Under the pieces are notes generated by a model. That model did no database searches, was not told the DNA's origin, and saw only the letters and a program-made list of their open reading frames with translations. Both the position numbers and the translations under genes were made by a program. Of a stretch of 64,000 nucleotides of DNA, positions 28,274 to 38,738 are shown piece after piece. Numbering within the stretch: the stretch's first letter is position 1; each line of letters begins with the position of its first letter. This stretch comes from Chromatiales bacterium. GTDB lineage: Bacteria > Pseudomonadota > Gammaproteobacteria > UBA6429 > Thiohalophilaceae. The DNA is taken from positions 69,045-133,044 of the forward strand of contig JALTJZ010000018.1 of NCBI GenBank assembly GCA_027076325.1. The letters run 5' to 3'.

Positions 28274-29629
28274 ATGGAAATAACAAAAAAAAATCGCCGC
28301 AATCTAAAACTGCAAAATATTACTTTTATTGTTCTATTTATTATCGCAATGGGCTTGCTTGCCTGGTTAACACAAAAATATAAATTTGAATCTGACTGGA
28401 CTGCAACACAACGCAATACTTTATCTGCAGCCAGCATAGAATTACTGAAGAAAATAGAGGGTGATATTAGTATTACCGCCTTTGCGCGTGAAGCCGATGT
28501 TTCTCAACTGCGAACAGCAATAAAAGATCTTATTGGTAAATACCAGAAGCATAAAAAAAACATTGAGCTGGCTTTTATCAACCCGGAAATTGATCCAGCC
28601 ACCACCCGTAAGCTAGGCATTCAGGCAGAAGGAGAAATGATCATTAGTCTGTCAGGCAGAACCGAGCATTTACTTTCAATAAAAGAACAGGATCTTACCA
28701 ATACCTTACAACGGCTACTGCGCAGTGGTAACCATACGATTCGATTTTTAACCGGCCACGCCGAGCGCAACCCCAATGGCAAAGCGAACCACGACTATGA
28801 ACTATTCACCAAAAGTTTGATGGCCAAAGGACTGCAAATAAGCACACTTAATCTAGCTGAAACACCGCTTATCCCGGAAAACACAACCACACTGGTCATC
28901 GCTGGCCCACAGATTAATTACCTGCAAGGTGAAGTTAAGCTGATTCAGGATTTTATTAAGCAAGGAGGCAATCTGCTATGGTTACAGGAACCTGGCAACC
29001 TTTACAAACTGGCTCCACTTGCAAAACAACTTAACATTGAATTTATTAAAGGTGTGATTGTTGATCCGACTACGCAAATGCTCGGTATTCCTGCAACCTC
29101 CGCACTGGCAGAAACTTATCCACCACATGCCATTACTCAAAACTTCACAGTAGGGACGCTTTACCCACACAGTGGTGGCTTAAAAGTACTGGATGCTAAA
29201 GATACTCACTGGCAAGCAACCCCATTGGTTCAGTCAACCAGCCGAAGCTGGCTGGAAGCCGGTAAATTGCAAGGGGTTGTTGAATTTAATGACTCGATTG
29301 ATACCATGGGGCCCATTAATATTGCGCTGGTGATGGAAAAAAAATTAAGCAACGATAAAACCCAACGCGTGGTGGTGGTTGCTGATAGCGATTTTATATC
29401 AAATCAATACCTCGGTAATCTTGGTAACAAGGATATGGGGCTAAAGATTTTTAACTGGCTTAATAATGATGACAAACTGATCAGCATTGCCGCGACTACT
29501 GCGCCGGATCAACAGATACAACTTGACCCTACACTCTGGGCAGTCATTGGTTTATTCTTTCTTGCTGGCTTACCCGTTATTTTTATTGCCAGTGGTATAA
29601 TTATCTGGCGAAAACGCCGCAATCGTTAA
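28274..29629 (+). CDS. GldG-like ABC auxiliary membrane protein
   Basis: 451 residues: a short cytoplasmic start, a membrane helix at about 18-37, a large periplasmic part and a second helix at about 421-446 (LWAVIGLFFLAGLPVIFIA). The periplasmic part contains HTIRFLTGHAERNPNGKANHDYELF and LLWLQEPGNLYKLAPLAKQL, which match the ABC-type uncharacterised transport (GldG) family. The start of its extracellular domain, SAASIELLKKIEGDISITAF, is also typical. Downstream of the GldF-like permease, and followed by its frequent companion, a DUF4340 protein. Confidence 0.88.
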   Translation: MEITKKNRRNLKLQNITFIVLFIIAMGLLAWLTQKYKFESDWTATQRNTLSAASIELLKKIEGDISITAFAREADVSQLRTAIKDLIGKYQKHKKNIELAFINPEIDPATTRKLGIQAEGEMIISLSGRTEHLLSIKEQDLTNTLQRLLRSGNHTIRFLTGHAERNPNGKANHDYELFTKSLMAKGLQISTLNLAETPLIPENTTTLVIAGPQINYLQGEVKLIQDFIKQGGNLLWLQEPGNLYKLAPLAKQLNIEFIKGVIVDPTTQMLGIPATSALAETYPPHAITQNFTVGTLYPHSGGLKVLDAKDTHWQATPLVQSTSRSWLEAGKLQGVVEFNDSIDTMGPINIALVMEKKLSNDKTQRVVVVADSDFISNQYLGNLGNKDMGLKIFNWLNNDDKLISIAATTAPDQQIQLDPTLWAVIGLFFLAGLPVIFIASGIIIWRKRRNR

Positions 29630-29708
29630 ACATTTATTGCGTCACGTCTCCACTGAGTACGATGAATATATTATTTTCGTTATGCCCTTATCTGGTTAAA
29701 AAATAAAT

Positions 29709-30611
29709 ATGAACAAACGGAACATTACAAATCTCGCCCTGTTTCTTTTTATACTGATTGCAACCAGCTTTGCAGTATTAGATTCAACCAACAAAGACAA
29801 AGACAAAAAGCCTGCAATCACCTCACTTAAGCAGGCCGATATAATAAATATAACGGTTAAACGCCAGAATAAAAAAGAGATTTATCTTGAAAAACTAAAT
29901 ACTAAGTGGCGTTTGATATCACCCTACAATGTCCCCGCTAACCAGTTTCGCATGGACACTTTATTGCGTTTGGTCGAAACTTTACCACAGTCCACCTACC
30001 CGTTAAAAGAGACTACACCCTATGGCCTCGATACACCCATACTGGAAGTTATATTTAACAAAGGTATGCCCAATACTACAACCATTAAATTTGGTAACTC
30101 CGAACCACTAAAAATGCACCGCTATATCGCTGTTAATAAAAAACTCCACTTAACCACCGACACTTACTTTTATGCTTTAAATAGCGTAGCAACCGATTAT
30201 ATCGATCAAAAATTACTTGATAGTGATTTTAAAATAGTACAAATTGATTTACCTCAATTAAAGCTAAAGTTGGAAAATAATAACTGGCAGGCCATACCCG
30301 AACCCGAAAACTTCAGTGTTGACAGTGTTAATGAATTAATCAGTGAATGGAAAAATGTACAGGCTGTTGATATTAGCCCGATAAATATAAAAGAAAATTT
30401 TTTATATGAACAGACCATTTCACTTTACAGCAAAGATGCAACAAAACTTACATTTTATATTTTAAAAAATGATAAAGAGTTTATATTAGTTAACAAATTA
30501 AAAGGCTTGCAATACAGTTTTCCAAAAGAAAAACAAAAGCTATTGCTTAACTTGCCCGTTCTGGACTCTGTAGAATCTGAAACCATATCGTCAGATACAC
30601 AGAAAAAATAA
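29709..30611 (+). CDS. DUF4340 domain-containing protein
   Basis: 300 residues with one N-terminal membrane helix (NLALFLFILIATSFAVL) and a periplasmic beta-rich part made of repeated units such as INITVKRQNKKEIYLEKLNTKWRLISPYNVPA. This DUF4340 unit commonly sits downstream of GldG-like genes and is presumed to be part of the same exporter. Lysine-rich, AT-rich codon use is stronger here than in neighbours. The stop is 2 bases before mutM. Molecular role unknown. Confidence 0.85.
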   Translation: MNKRNITNLALFLFILIATSFAVLDSTNKDKDKKPAITSLKQADIINITVKRQNKKEIYLEKLNTKWRLISPYNVPANQFRMDTLLRLVETLPQSTYPLKETTPYGLDTPILEVIFNKGMPNTTTIKFGNSEPLKMHRYIAVNKKLHLTTDTYFYALNSVATDYIDQKLLDSDFKIVQIDLPQLKLKLENNNWQAIPEPENFSVDSVNELISEWKNVQAVDISPINIKENFLYEQTISLYSKDATKLTFYILKNDKEFILVNKLKGLQYSFPKEKQKLLLNLPVLDSVESETISSDTQKK

Positions 30612-30613
30612 AT

Positions 30614-31429
30614 ATGCCGGAATTACCTGAAGTTGAAACCACCTGTAATGGCATTTCTAAACACCTGCTCAACAAGACTGTTGCCGAGGTAATTATTCGG
30701 CAACCTAAACTTCGCTGGCCTGTTCCTGCAAGACTAAAAAAAGAATTGCCCGGCTGTAAAATTATTTCCGTCAAACGTCGGGCAAAATATATTTTAATTG
30801 CAACAAAAACCGGCACCCTTATTCTACACCTTGGAATGTCCGGTAGCTTACGCATCGTAAAGGCTAGTACGCCCTTTGATAAACATGACCATTTTGATTT
30901 AGTACTAAAAAATGGCCAATGTTTGCGTTTACACGATCCACGTCGCTTTGGTGCTGTGCTCTGGACACAAAAACCGGTGCTGGAACACAAACTACTTAGC
31001 AAACTGGGGCCTGAACCTTTAAGCAGTGAATTCACAGCAAATGCTATTTTTAAACAATCACGCAATCGTAAAGTCAATATCAAACAATTTATAATGAATG
31101 CACATATCGTTGTGGGTGTTGGTAATATTTATGCAAGTGAAGCTTTATTTCTTGCTGGTATTCACCCACGCAAAACTGCTGGCAGCATTAGCCTGCCACG
31201 TTTTAAAAAACTGGTTAAATCCATTAAACAGGTTTTAACAGCCGCAATTAAACAGGGGGGCACCACCTTAAAGGATTTTACCCAAAGTGATGGCAAGCCC
31301 GGTTATTTTCAACAACAACTTAATGTTTATGGTCGAAAAAATCAGCCCTGCCTTGTTTGTAAAAAGCTGATAAGCCACTGTGTACTCGGGCAACGCGCAA
31401 CTTATTACTGTACCCACTGTCAGAAATAG
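30614..31429 (+). CDS. mutM: Formamidopyrimidine-DNA glycosylase
   Basis: Bifunctional base-excision repair enzyme removing 8-oxoguanine and formamidopyrimidines. The mature N-terminus PELPEVET supplies the catalytic Pro and Glu. Also present are LGMSGSLRI, HDPRRFGAVLW, the ...VVGVGNIYASEALF helix-two-turn-helix and the zinc finger Cys-x2-Cys...Cys-x2-Cys (CLVCKK and CTHC) at the C-terminus. 271 residues. It follows the DUF4340 gene by 2 bases. Confidence 0.96.
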   Translation: MPELPEVETTCNGISKHLLNKTVAEVIIRQPKLRWPVPARLKKELPGCKIISVKRRAKYILIATKTGTLILHLGMSGSLRIVKASTPFDKHDHFDLVLKNGQCLRLHDPRRFGAVLWTQKPVLEHKLLSKLGPEPLSSEFTANAIFKQSRNRKVNIKQFIMNAHIVVGVGNIYASEALFLAGIHPRKTAGSISLPRFKKLVKSIKQVLTAAIKQGGTTLKDFTQSDGKPGYFQQQLNVYGRKNQPCLVCKKLISHCVLGQRATYYCTHCQK

Positions 31430-31451
31430 TAAGTTATATTATTGGTGACTT

Positions 31452-32198
31452 ATGCAGAATCATTCGGATAACAAACCACTCTACAAACCGGCCGTTATTG
31501 GCTTTACCCTGATTATTTTTGCCATACTCGTTGCCATGTCCGGTCCTTTGGGTAGCCGTATAGGCTGGTGGAATTTCGACACAGCTGTCATTATTCTTCA
31601 ATGGGCCGCTTATAGCGGATTAGCAGCGGCGGTTTTATGTTTGTCTGGATTATTCATGGCATACCCCGGCAGTAAACGCCGTGGTTTTATGTTTAGTCTA
31701 CTGGGTTTACTTATTATTGTACCAATGATTTTATTTTTGCAGTCATGGCAAGAAGCAAAAGAAACCCTGCCACCGATTCAGGATATTACAACTAACACAG
31801 AAAGTCCGCCTGAATTCTGGTATGCACCCAATTCACGTGTCTATGGCGGTGTAGGAATAGCGGCCTGGCAGGAAGAAGCCTACCCTGACATCCAGCCCTT
31901 AATCCTGCCGATACCCATTGATAAAACATATGACATTGTCATTGAGGTTATACGCGACAAAGGCTGGCAACTTTATGAACCCAGCAGAGCAGAAATGCAC
32001 ATCGAAGCAACTGACACCACATTCTGGTTTGGCTTTAGTGATGATGTCACTATTCATATTACTGCAACAGAAGATGGCGGTAGCCGAATCGACATGCGCT
32101 CAACATCACGGTTTGGTGGTGGAGGTGATGGCGGCACTAATGCAAATCGGATCCGTTCATTTTTTAAAGCCGTGGTAAAACAGGCCAATCGCAAGTAA
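31452..32198 (+). CDS. Membrane protein with C-terminal DUF1499 domain
   Basis: 248 residues. Three membrane helices (about 14-34, 45-70 and 78-99) precede a soluble part. The latter contains SPPEFWYAPNSRVYGGVG, YDIVIEVIRDKGWQLYEPSR and FWFGFSDDVTIHITATEDGG, ending in RSTSRFGGGGDGGTNANRI, which fits the DUF1499 family. Function unknown. It follows mutM by 22 bases and probably ends the operon; a 17-base dyad lies 70 bases after its stop. Confidence 0.83.
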   Translation: MQNHSDNKPLYKPAVIGFTLIIFAILVAMSGPLGSRIGWWNFDTAVIILQWAAYSGLAAAVLCLSGLFMAYPGSKRRGFMFSLLGLLIIVPMILFLQSWQEAKETLPPIQDITTNTESPPEFWYAPNSRVYGGVGIAAWQEEAYPDIQPLILPIPIDKTYDIVIEVIRDKGWQLYEPSRAEMHIEATDTTFWFGFSDDVTIHITATEDGGSRIDMRSTSRFGGGGDGGTNANRIRSFFKAVVKQANRK

Positions 32199-32267
32199 GT
32201 ACTTCGTGTTGCTGTCATTTCTTCCTGGATAACAACGAATAATAATAATACTATACACTCCCTACAT

Positions 32268-32284
32268 CGCACTAAATTAGTGCG
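32268..32284. promoter_or_regulatory. 17-bp perfect dyad before the haem chemoreceptor
   Basis: CGCACTAA-A-TTAGTGCG has perfect 8-base arms. It lies 70 bases after the DUF1499 stop and 23 bases upstream of the FliA-type promoter. The single-base centre fits a DNA operator better than an RNA hairpin, and no U tract follows. Regulator unknown. Confidence 0.35.
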
Positions 32285-32306
32285 GTAAATTTTAATATCT
32301 GACTAT

Positions 32307-32333
32307 TAAAGTCCAGAATACATTTGCCGATAT
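32307..32333 (+). promoter_or_regulatory. FliA (sigma-28) type promoter of the chemoreceptor gene
   Basis: TAAA at 32307-32310, a 15-base spacer, then GCCGATAT at 32326-32333. The flagellar sigma-28 consensus is TAAA-N15-GCCGATAA, so 11 of 12 specified bases match at exact spacing. It lies about 80 bases before the ATG of a methyl-accepting chemoreceptor, a typical member of the FliA regulon. Confidence 0.75.
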
Positions 32334-32421
32334 AACATTTCCAGGCTATGTATTTCCCTCGGGCTGAAGCCAATGCTTCTCACTAGACCTTCTCGCAGAC
32401 AGTTATGACAGGAATCAAAAT

Positions 32422-34125
32422 ATGCTCGCTAAATTAAAATTTAATGGACTGTACTGGAAACTGGTTGCCCCCATTAGCACAATCCTCGCTTTATCAATTA
32501 TTGCGCTTACGTTATATATTCCCGGGCAAATCAAGCAACAATCCATTGTTGGCGCAACCGAATCTGCCCAGCAAACCGCTACGCAATTTAAAGTGCTTCG
32601 AAAATATTATGTGCAAAATATTGTGCGCAAGGTGAAAGCCGGTTCCGACATGAAACCCGCTATTAACCATAAAAATAACCCAAAAGCCTTCCCGTTACCG
32701 GCCACCATGATCCATGATATTAGCGCGCTATTAAAAGATAAGGGAACAACAGTTAACCTCTATAGTGCCTTCCCCTTTCCTAATCGAAAATCACGCACAC
32801 TCGATGAGTTTCAATCGTCATCCTGGGTCTTTCTGACTAAAAACCCGAACGATGTTTATGTTAAAGAAGTTGAACAGGATGGAAAATACATCGTGCGTGT
32901 TGCCGTTGCCGACAAAATGGTTGCCCAAGGTTGTGTCAATTGCCATAACGCACATCCGGACACACCCAAAAATGACTGGAAAATGGGCGATGTTCGAGGA
33001 ATACTTGAAATCAATAGTGACATCAGCAATCAGGTTTCAGCAAGTGCTTACCTTAGTAATAAAATAACTTCAGTACTGATTCTTATGCTACTTATAACGG
33101 TAATGGCCGTCTATTTTGTGTATAAAAAATCCATTGCCAAACCCATTGCATCGTTGCAAAAAGGCATCGATGAGCTTGCGTCTGGTAACACCGATCTAAC
33201 CAGACAGCTTGATGTTAAAGGCAAGGATGAAATTGCCAGTCTTGCTTCAGGTTTTAATAATCTGATAACCAGCCATAAAGATTTTGTTACTAATATACAT
33301 GGCTCTGCACAGCAACTTAAAAATGCAGCTTTATCTATGACTGATGTAACCCGTTCTGCACAAGAAGACTCACACCAGCAGAATCTACAAATTAATAATA
33401 TTGCAACAGCAATTAATGAAATGTCATCGACCGTACAGGAAATCGCCAAAAAAACCAGTGATGCAGAAGCATCTGCTCAAAATGCTGAACAATCGGCACT
33501 CTCAGGGCAAAAAATAGTACAGGATAATATTAACATTATTAAAACCCTTTCAGATGATGTCAAACACGCAGCGACAGTTATACAAGCCTTAAAATCAAAT
33601 AGCGAAAGTATCGGCTCGGTACTCGATGTTATTAAAGGTATTGCAGAGCAAACAAATTTACTCGCACTGAATGCAGCTATTGAGGCAGCACGGGCAGGTG
33701 AACAAGGCCGGGGGTTTGCCGTTGTGGCAGATGAAGTTCGAACCTTAGCCAGTCGTACTCAGGAATCAACCATTGAGATTCAGGCAATGATTGAGGCTAT
33801 TCAAAATGGTACGCTCGATGCCGTTTCAGTTATGGATAAAGGGGTCGAAACAGCAACTGCAAGCGTTGAACAGGCAACCAGCACTGAAGGTTCGTTAGAC
33901 GTTATCACCCGATCTGTGGTTAACATCTCGTCCATCAATACTCAGATCGCGACTGCACTTGAAGAGCAAAGCGTTGTATCAGAAGAAATTAACAAGAGCA
34001 TTCACACTGTCAATGAACTGGCTGCAAATGGTGATAACAACGCATCAAAAATTAATACTGCCGGCACAGAACTAAATCAACTTGCAGAAAATCTGAACAC
34101 GCTGGTAGGGCAGTACAAAATATAA
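32422..34125 (+). CDS. Methyl-accepting chemoreceptor with periplasmic haem-c sensor domain
   Basis: 567 residues. Membrane helix 1 is at about 14-36 and the periplasmic domain at about 37-213. Helix 2 follows at about 216-235, then HAMP ([20 protein letters not shown]) and a signalling domain with tip [20 protein letters not shown] and [18 protein letters not shown]. The periplasmic domain resembles DUF3365/Tll0287-like and holds CVNCH at 171-175, a CxxCH covalent haem-c site, within [20 protein letters not shown]. It is therefore likely a redox or gas-sensing receptor. AGGA precedes the ATG. The upstream FliA-type promoter points to flagellar chemotaxis rather than Pil-Chp. Confidence 0.9.
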   Translation: MLAKLKFNGLYWKLVAPISTILALSIIALTLYIPGQIKQQSIVGATESAQQTATQFKVLRKYYVQNIVRKVKAGSDMKPAINHKNNPKAFPLPATMIHDISALLKDKGTTVNLYSAFPFPNRKSRTLDEFQSSSWVFLTKNPNDVYVKEVEQDGKYIVRVAVADKMVAQGCVNCHNAHPDTPKNDWKMGDVRGILEINSDISNQVSASAYLSNKITSVLILMLLITVMAVYFVYKKSIAKPIASLQKGIDELASGNTDLTRQLDVKGKDEIASLASGFNNLITSHKDFVTNIHGSAQQLKNAALSMTDVTRSAQEDSHQQNLQINNIATAINEMSSTVQEIAKKTSDAEASAQNAEQSALSGQKIVQDNINIIKTLSDDVKHAATVIQALKSNSESIGSVLDVIKGIAEQTNLLALNAAIEAARAGEQGRGFAVVADEVRTLASRTQESTIEIQAMIEAIQNGTLDAVSVMDKGVETATASVEQATSTEGSLDVITRSVVNISSINTQIATALEEQSVVSEEINKSIHTVNELAANGDNNASKINTAGTELNQLAENLNTLVGQYKI

Positions 34126-34135
34126 CACGCACAAT

Positions 34136-35836
34136 TTATTTAATAACAAGCGCCAAACCCTCACCACGTGGGTCACTGGCTGCCATCATTTTATTGTTTT
34201 GGTTAATAATAAGTTGCATATTTCCATATCTTCCACGCAGTTCTTTTAGTGTGTGTTGCATCAGTTCTAAAGCTTTACGCACTTTATAAGGCATGGAACC
34301 TTTCTCAATTTGAATTATATCGGGCAGATACTGATGATGATAACGTGGCTTATTGACAATGGCCGCGACAGATTTGCCTTCTGTAAACCCTAGAATGCCA
34401 TGCAGCACCATAGTGATAATACGGCTGCCACCGGGCGTGCCGATCACAGCATAATCACTGTTATTGATATTTTCGACTATCGTTGGCGACATGCTCGATA
34501 GCATTCGCTTGCCTGGGGCAATCGCATTGTTCTTATTACCCACTAGACCATAAACATTTGGCGTGCCTGGTTTAGATGAAAAATCATCCATCTCATCATT
34601 CAACAGCACACCGGTTCCCGGCGGCATAAAAGCCGAGCCAAAAGGATAATTAACACTTAACGTTGCTGAGACTTTATTACCTTCTTTATCAACAACCGAA
34701 AAATGTGTTGTGTGCCGCCCTTGTGGAACAGGCGCGGCTGCTTTTAAATCTGAACTTGGTGTTGCGGTTTTTACTGTCATTGTTTTTACCAGCTTTTTAG
34801 CATAGGACTTGCTAACCAGTTCGTTTACCGGGATAGAAATAAAATCGGGATCGCCCAGAAACTCGGCACGATCCCGATAAGCACGGCGCATCGCCTCAAC
34901 CAGCAGATGAATGCGTTGTGCCGGTTGCATTTTTTCCAGGTCATAGTGTTCCAGTATATTCAACATGGTAACCAACGCAATCCCACCTGAAGAAGGGGGT
35001 GCAGCCGATATAATCCTGTAGTTCTTATACTGACCAACTATTGGCTGACGTTCTTTAACCTGATATGAAGCTAAATCTTTAAGGCTCCATATACCGTTAG
35101 CAGCCTGTACGCCTTTAACTAACGCCTTTGCAACATCACCCTGATAAAAACCGGCATGCCCATGTACTGCTATCGCTTCTAATGTTTTTGCCAAATCAGG
35201 CTGTTGTACAAGATACCCCGGATAAGGCACTTTATTACGGTATAAAAATACTTTTGCAGCTGCAGGTGACTGCCTTAATGCTTTAAGACGAAAATTAACC
35301 ATTCGCCGATAAAGCGATGTCACCCTAAAACCTTTTCTGGCCACTTGAATAGCCGGTACGAGTGACTTGCTTAACGGTAACCGGCCATACTTTTTAGCAA
35401 TATGAACTAACGCAGCCGGTTCGCCCGGTATACCTGCCGCAAGCGCACCATTGATGGATAAACCTTTTATAACATTGCCTTGCCTGTCCTGATACATCGT
35501 TTCGTTTGCTGACAATGGAGCCGTTTCACGACCATCAATCATAATAGTTTTTTTAGTTTTTGCATCCTGCAACAGCCAGAAACCCCCGCCCCCCAGACCT
35601 GAACCAAACGGTTCAACAACAGCCAGTGTTGCGCTAATGGCAACAGCAGCATCAAAAGCATTACCGCCTTGCTTTAAAATTTGTTCGCCTGCTCGTGTTG
35701 CTATTGGGTGGGCTGTTGCAATCGCAGCCTGACCTGATGAGCTGGCTTGAACAACAGAATAATTAAATAATAAAAATGTGCTAATAAGTAAATAAAATAA
35801 ATAGAGTGACTTTGGGATGGAATTTTTCATTAGCAA
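34136..35836 (-). CDS. ggt: Gamma-glutamyltransferase
   Basis: Periplasmic Ntn-hydrolase that cleaves the gamma-glutamyl bond of glutathione. The signal peptide covers about 1-31 (SLYLFYLLISTFLLFNYSVVQA). Motifs are AIATAHPIATRAGEQILKQGGNAFDAAVA, GSGLGGGGFWLL and the autoprocessing site GRHTTHFSVVDKEGN, where the second Thr is the nucleophile. LLNDEMDDFS and SSMSPTIV follow. 566 residues. The fdx-ggt adjacency is conserved in Pseudomonas-like genomes. Its stop is 10 bases from the convergent chemoreceptor stop. Confidence 0.94.
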   Translation of the reverse strand: MLMKNSIPKSLYLFYLLISTFLLFNYSVVQASSSGQAAIATAHPIATRAGEQILKQGGNAFDAAVAISATLAVVEPFGSGLGGGGFWLLQDAKTKKTIMIDGRETAPLSANETMYQDRQGNVIKGLSINGALAAGIPGEPAALVHIAKKYGRLPLSKSLVPAIQVARKGFRVTSLYRRMVNFRLKALRQSPAAAKVFLYRNKVPYPGYLVQQPDLAKTLEAIAVHGHAGFYQGDVAKALVKGVQAANGIWSLKDLASYQVKERQPIVGQYKNYRIISAAPPSSGGIALVTMLNILEHYDLEKMQPAQRIHLLVEAMRRAYRDRAEFLGDPDFISIPVNELVSKSYAKKLVKTMTVKTATPSSDLKAAAPVPQGRHTTHFSVVDKEGNKVSATLSVNYPFGSAFMPPGTGVLLNDEMDDFSSKPGTPNVYGLVGNKNNAIAPGKRMLSSMSPTIVENINNSDYAVIGTPGGSRIITMVLHGILGFTEGKSVAAIVNKPRYHHQYLPDIIQIEKGSMPYKVRKALELMQHTLKELRGRYGNMQLIINQNNKMMAASDPRGEGLALVIK

Positions 35837-35850
35837 GCCTTTTTTAACTT

Positions 35851-35879
35851 GTCATTGCAAGCCATAGCGTGGCAATGGC
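35851..35879. repeat. REP-like palindrome, copy 1
   Basis: GTCATTGC (35851-35858), a 13-base centre and GCAATGGC (35872-35879). The centre AAGCCATAGCGTG resembles the reverse complement of the centre in the second copy at 38682-38710. It lies in the short gap between ggt and the ferredoxin gene. Confidence 0.6.
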
Positions 35880-35904
35880 AAACATTATTATACTCTATAA
35901 GAAA

Positions 35905-36699
<795 letters not shown>

Positions 36700-37263
36700 C
36701 TATTCTTTTATAAACAGATAATACGCCACATCACCGGCTTTTTTGCTACGGTGCTCGCTCCAGTTATCAGGAACAGGGGGTAATTCCTCTTTTGAATGTG
36801 CTTCCACGTAAATCATTGCACCCGAATTAAGGCTATCAGTCTCGGATAAAATACCAAAACATTGTGCTAATAGATCAGAGGCAAAAGGTGGATCAAGAAA
36901 GATCACATCAAACTTCTGTGTATTGCGTTTTAAAAAACCAGCCGCATCGGTCTGCAAAAAAATGCCGCTTGTTGTTTTTAATAAAGCGGCATGCTGTTTT
37001 AATGTTGAAATTATTTTTGGGTCACTGTCGCACATCGTAACTGAAGCCGCACCACGCGATAGTGCTTCAAAACCCAAAGCACCACTACCAGTAAACAGAT
37101 CCAGACAATTTGCGCCTTGAATAACCGGTACCAACCAGTTAAATAATGTTTCCCGAACCCTGTCCGGTGTTGGCCGAATTGCCTCTACTTTTGGGAAAGA
37201 TAATTTACGACCACGCCATTGCCCTCCAATAATACGTAAGCTGTTTTTACTTGCCTGCGCCAT
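36700..37263 (-). CDS. rsmD: 16S rRNA (guanine966-N2)-methyltransferase RsmD
   Basis: SAM-dependent methyltransferase acting on the 30S subunit at G966. The N-terminal LRIIGGQWRGRKLSFP and RPTPDRVRETLFNWL are strongly conserved. CLDLFTGSGALGFEALSRGA is the SAM site and FDVIFLDPPF the catalytic motif. 187 residues. It lies between the M16 peptidase pair and coaD, the usual order. Confidence 0.95.
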   Translation of the reverse strand: MAQASKNSLRIIGGQWRGRKLSFPKVEAIRPTPDRVRETLFNWLVPVIQGANCLDLFTGSGALGFEALSRGAASVTMCDSDPKIISTLKQHAALLKTTSGIFLQTDAAGFLKRNTQKFDVIFLDPPFASDLLAQCFGILSETDSLNSGAMIYVEAHSKEELPPVPDNWSEHRSKKAGDVAYYLFIKE

Positions 37264-37277
37264 ACACTGCCTGCTTT

Positions 37278-38660
37278 TTATTTCTTATTGGCTTTCCCAA
37301 CAGTAACAGTGATTAATTTATCTGGGTGAATACGGCGCTTAAACGCATCTTTAATCATGTCAACTGTCACCGCATTCACTTTATCATTAAAAGTACTTAA
37401 ATAATCCAGTGGTAAATTATAAAAACCGATAACCGCTAAATATTCAGTAATGTCTTTATTGCTGTCAATCCTTAGTGGAAAACCACCGGTTATGTTTTTC
37501 TTTGAATGGGTTAACTCTTCAGCTGTTGGCCCCTGGTCGATAAACTCACGCAATAATTTGTCCAGAATGTCCAGCGCCTGCTGTGTATTTTCATTGCGTG
37601 TTTGTAAACCCATAATAAAAGGCCCCACACCAAGCATCGGTGCAAAATAACTGTAACTGCTATAAGCCAATCCGCGTTTCTCGCGTATTTCCTGCATAAT
37701 GCGCGAACCAAAACCACTGCCACCTAAAATATGGTTACCCACATATAAACTGTAATAATCGTCATCACCACGCTTCATGCCTGGCTGGCCAACTAGAATA
37801 TGGGTTTGCGTTGAGGCATATTCTTTATGTATCTTTTGTGCTTTTTCCGGCATCACTAATTCAGGTAATTTTTCAGCTGCTTTACCACTCGTTAATCCTG
37901 CTGTTATATCTTCCACTAATGCATCTGCCTGTTTTTGATCGACATCACCCACAATCGCAATTGTTAAATTATTCGCAACATAATAACGCTTATAAAATTC
38001 TTTTAACCCATCAATACTGATAGCTGACACAATATCTTTTGTACCAATTGTTGGCTGTGCATAAGGATGGCCTTTAAAGATTGCCGCATAAAATGCCTTG
38101 CTGGCAATACTGCCGGGGGACTGTAATTGATTCTGAATGGCTATCAATTGCTGTGCTTTCTGGCGTTTTACTTCATTCGGTTTAAATGCAGGCTGAGACA
38201 CCACGACCTTAAAAGTTTCTATCGCCTGTGCTAATAACTTTTTATCCGTTAAGCTACGTAAACTGATAATCGCCATATCACGTAACGCTGATGTTGAAAA
38301 CCTTGCTCCAACTTCTTCAAAGCGCTCGGCAATGTCATCGGTTGACCATTGGCCGGCACTTTGTGACAGCATCGTATTGGTTAATTGCGCAATGCCCGGC
38401 TGGGTCTTATCTCGCGCACTGCCAGCATTAAAAACCAGACGAATATCAATCATTGGTAACTGCGGTGCATGCACAAACATCACTTTTGCACCTTTTGATG
38501 ATTGCCATGTCTGAATCTTGACGCCTTCACCCTGACTACTTGTTACAACAGTCTTATCATTTTCGTTTTCTTTAGAACATGAAACCGAAACAAAGCCAAT
38601 CAGTAAAAAAAGAAACAGATTACGTAATACCATTATATTATTCCTGAAAAACATGTTCAT
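37278..38660 (-). CDS. M16 peptidase-like lipoprotein lacking the zinc motif
   Basis: 460 residues with the M16 (insulinase) fold: IRLVFNAGSARDKTQPGIAQL at the place of the catalytic strand, and GSGFGSRIMQEIREKRGLAYS in the C-terminal half. Where active members have HxxEH, this one reads QLTNTMLSQ, so zinc is not bound. It is probably the non-catalytic partner of the adjacent M16 peptidase. The leader ends in a lipobox SVSC, so it is likely outer-membrane or periplasmic. A second in-frame ATG at 38633 has a good AGGA site and a cleaner signal peptide, and may be the true start. Confidence 0.87.
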   Translation of the reverse strand: MNMFFRNNIMVLRNLFLFLLIGFVSVSCSKENENDKTVVTSSQGEGVKIQTWQSSKGAKVMFVHAPQLPMIDIRLVFNAGSARDKTQPGIAQLTNTMLSQSAGQWSTDDIAERFEEVGARFSTSALRDMAIISLRSLTDKKLLAQAIETFKVVVSQPAFKPNEVKRQKAQQLIAIQNQLQSPGSIASKAFYAAIFKGHPYAQPTIGTKDIVSAISIDGLKEFYKRYYVANNLTIAIVGDVDQKQADALVEDITAGLTSGKAAEKLPELVMPEKAQKIHKEYASTQTHILVGQPGMKRGDDDYYSLYVGNHILGGSGFGSRIMQEIREKRGLAYSSYSYFAPMLGVGPFIMGLQTRNENTQQALDILDKLLREFIDQGPTAEELTHSKKNITGGFPLRIDSNKDITEYLAVIGFYNLPLDYLSTFNDKVNAVTVDMIKDAFKRRIHPDKLITVTVGKANKK

Positions 38661-38681
38661 ATACCATCCTAATCAATCTAT

Positions 38682-38710
38682 GTCATTGCTTCGCTATCGC
38701 TCGCAATGAC
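38682..38710. repeat. REP-like palindrome, copy 2
   Basis: GTCATTGC (38682-38689), a 13-base centre and GCAATGAC (38703-38710), between the two M16 genes. The same arms and a similar centre are found at 35851-35879 in the opposite sense. The arms also resemble a segment inside the MITE-like elements (CATTGCGAAGGAAC). Confidence 0.6.
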
Positions 38711-38738
38711 CAACTTATACTCTTTTCCTTAATTTATA

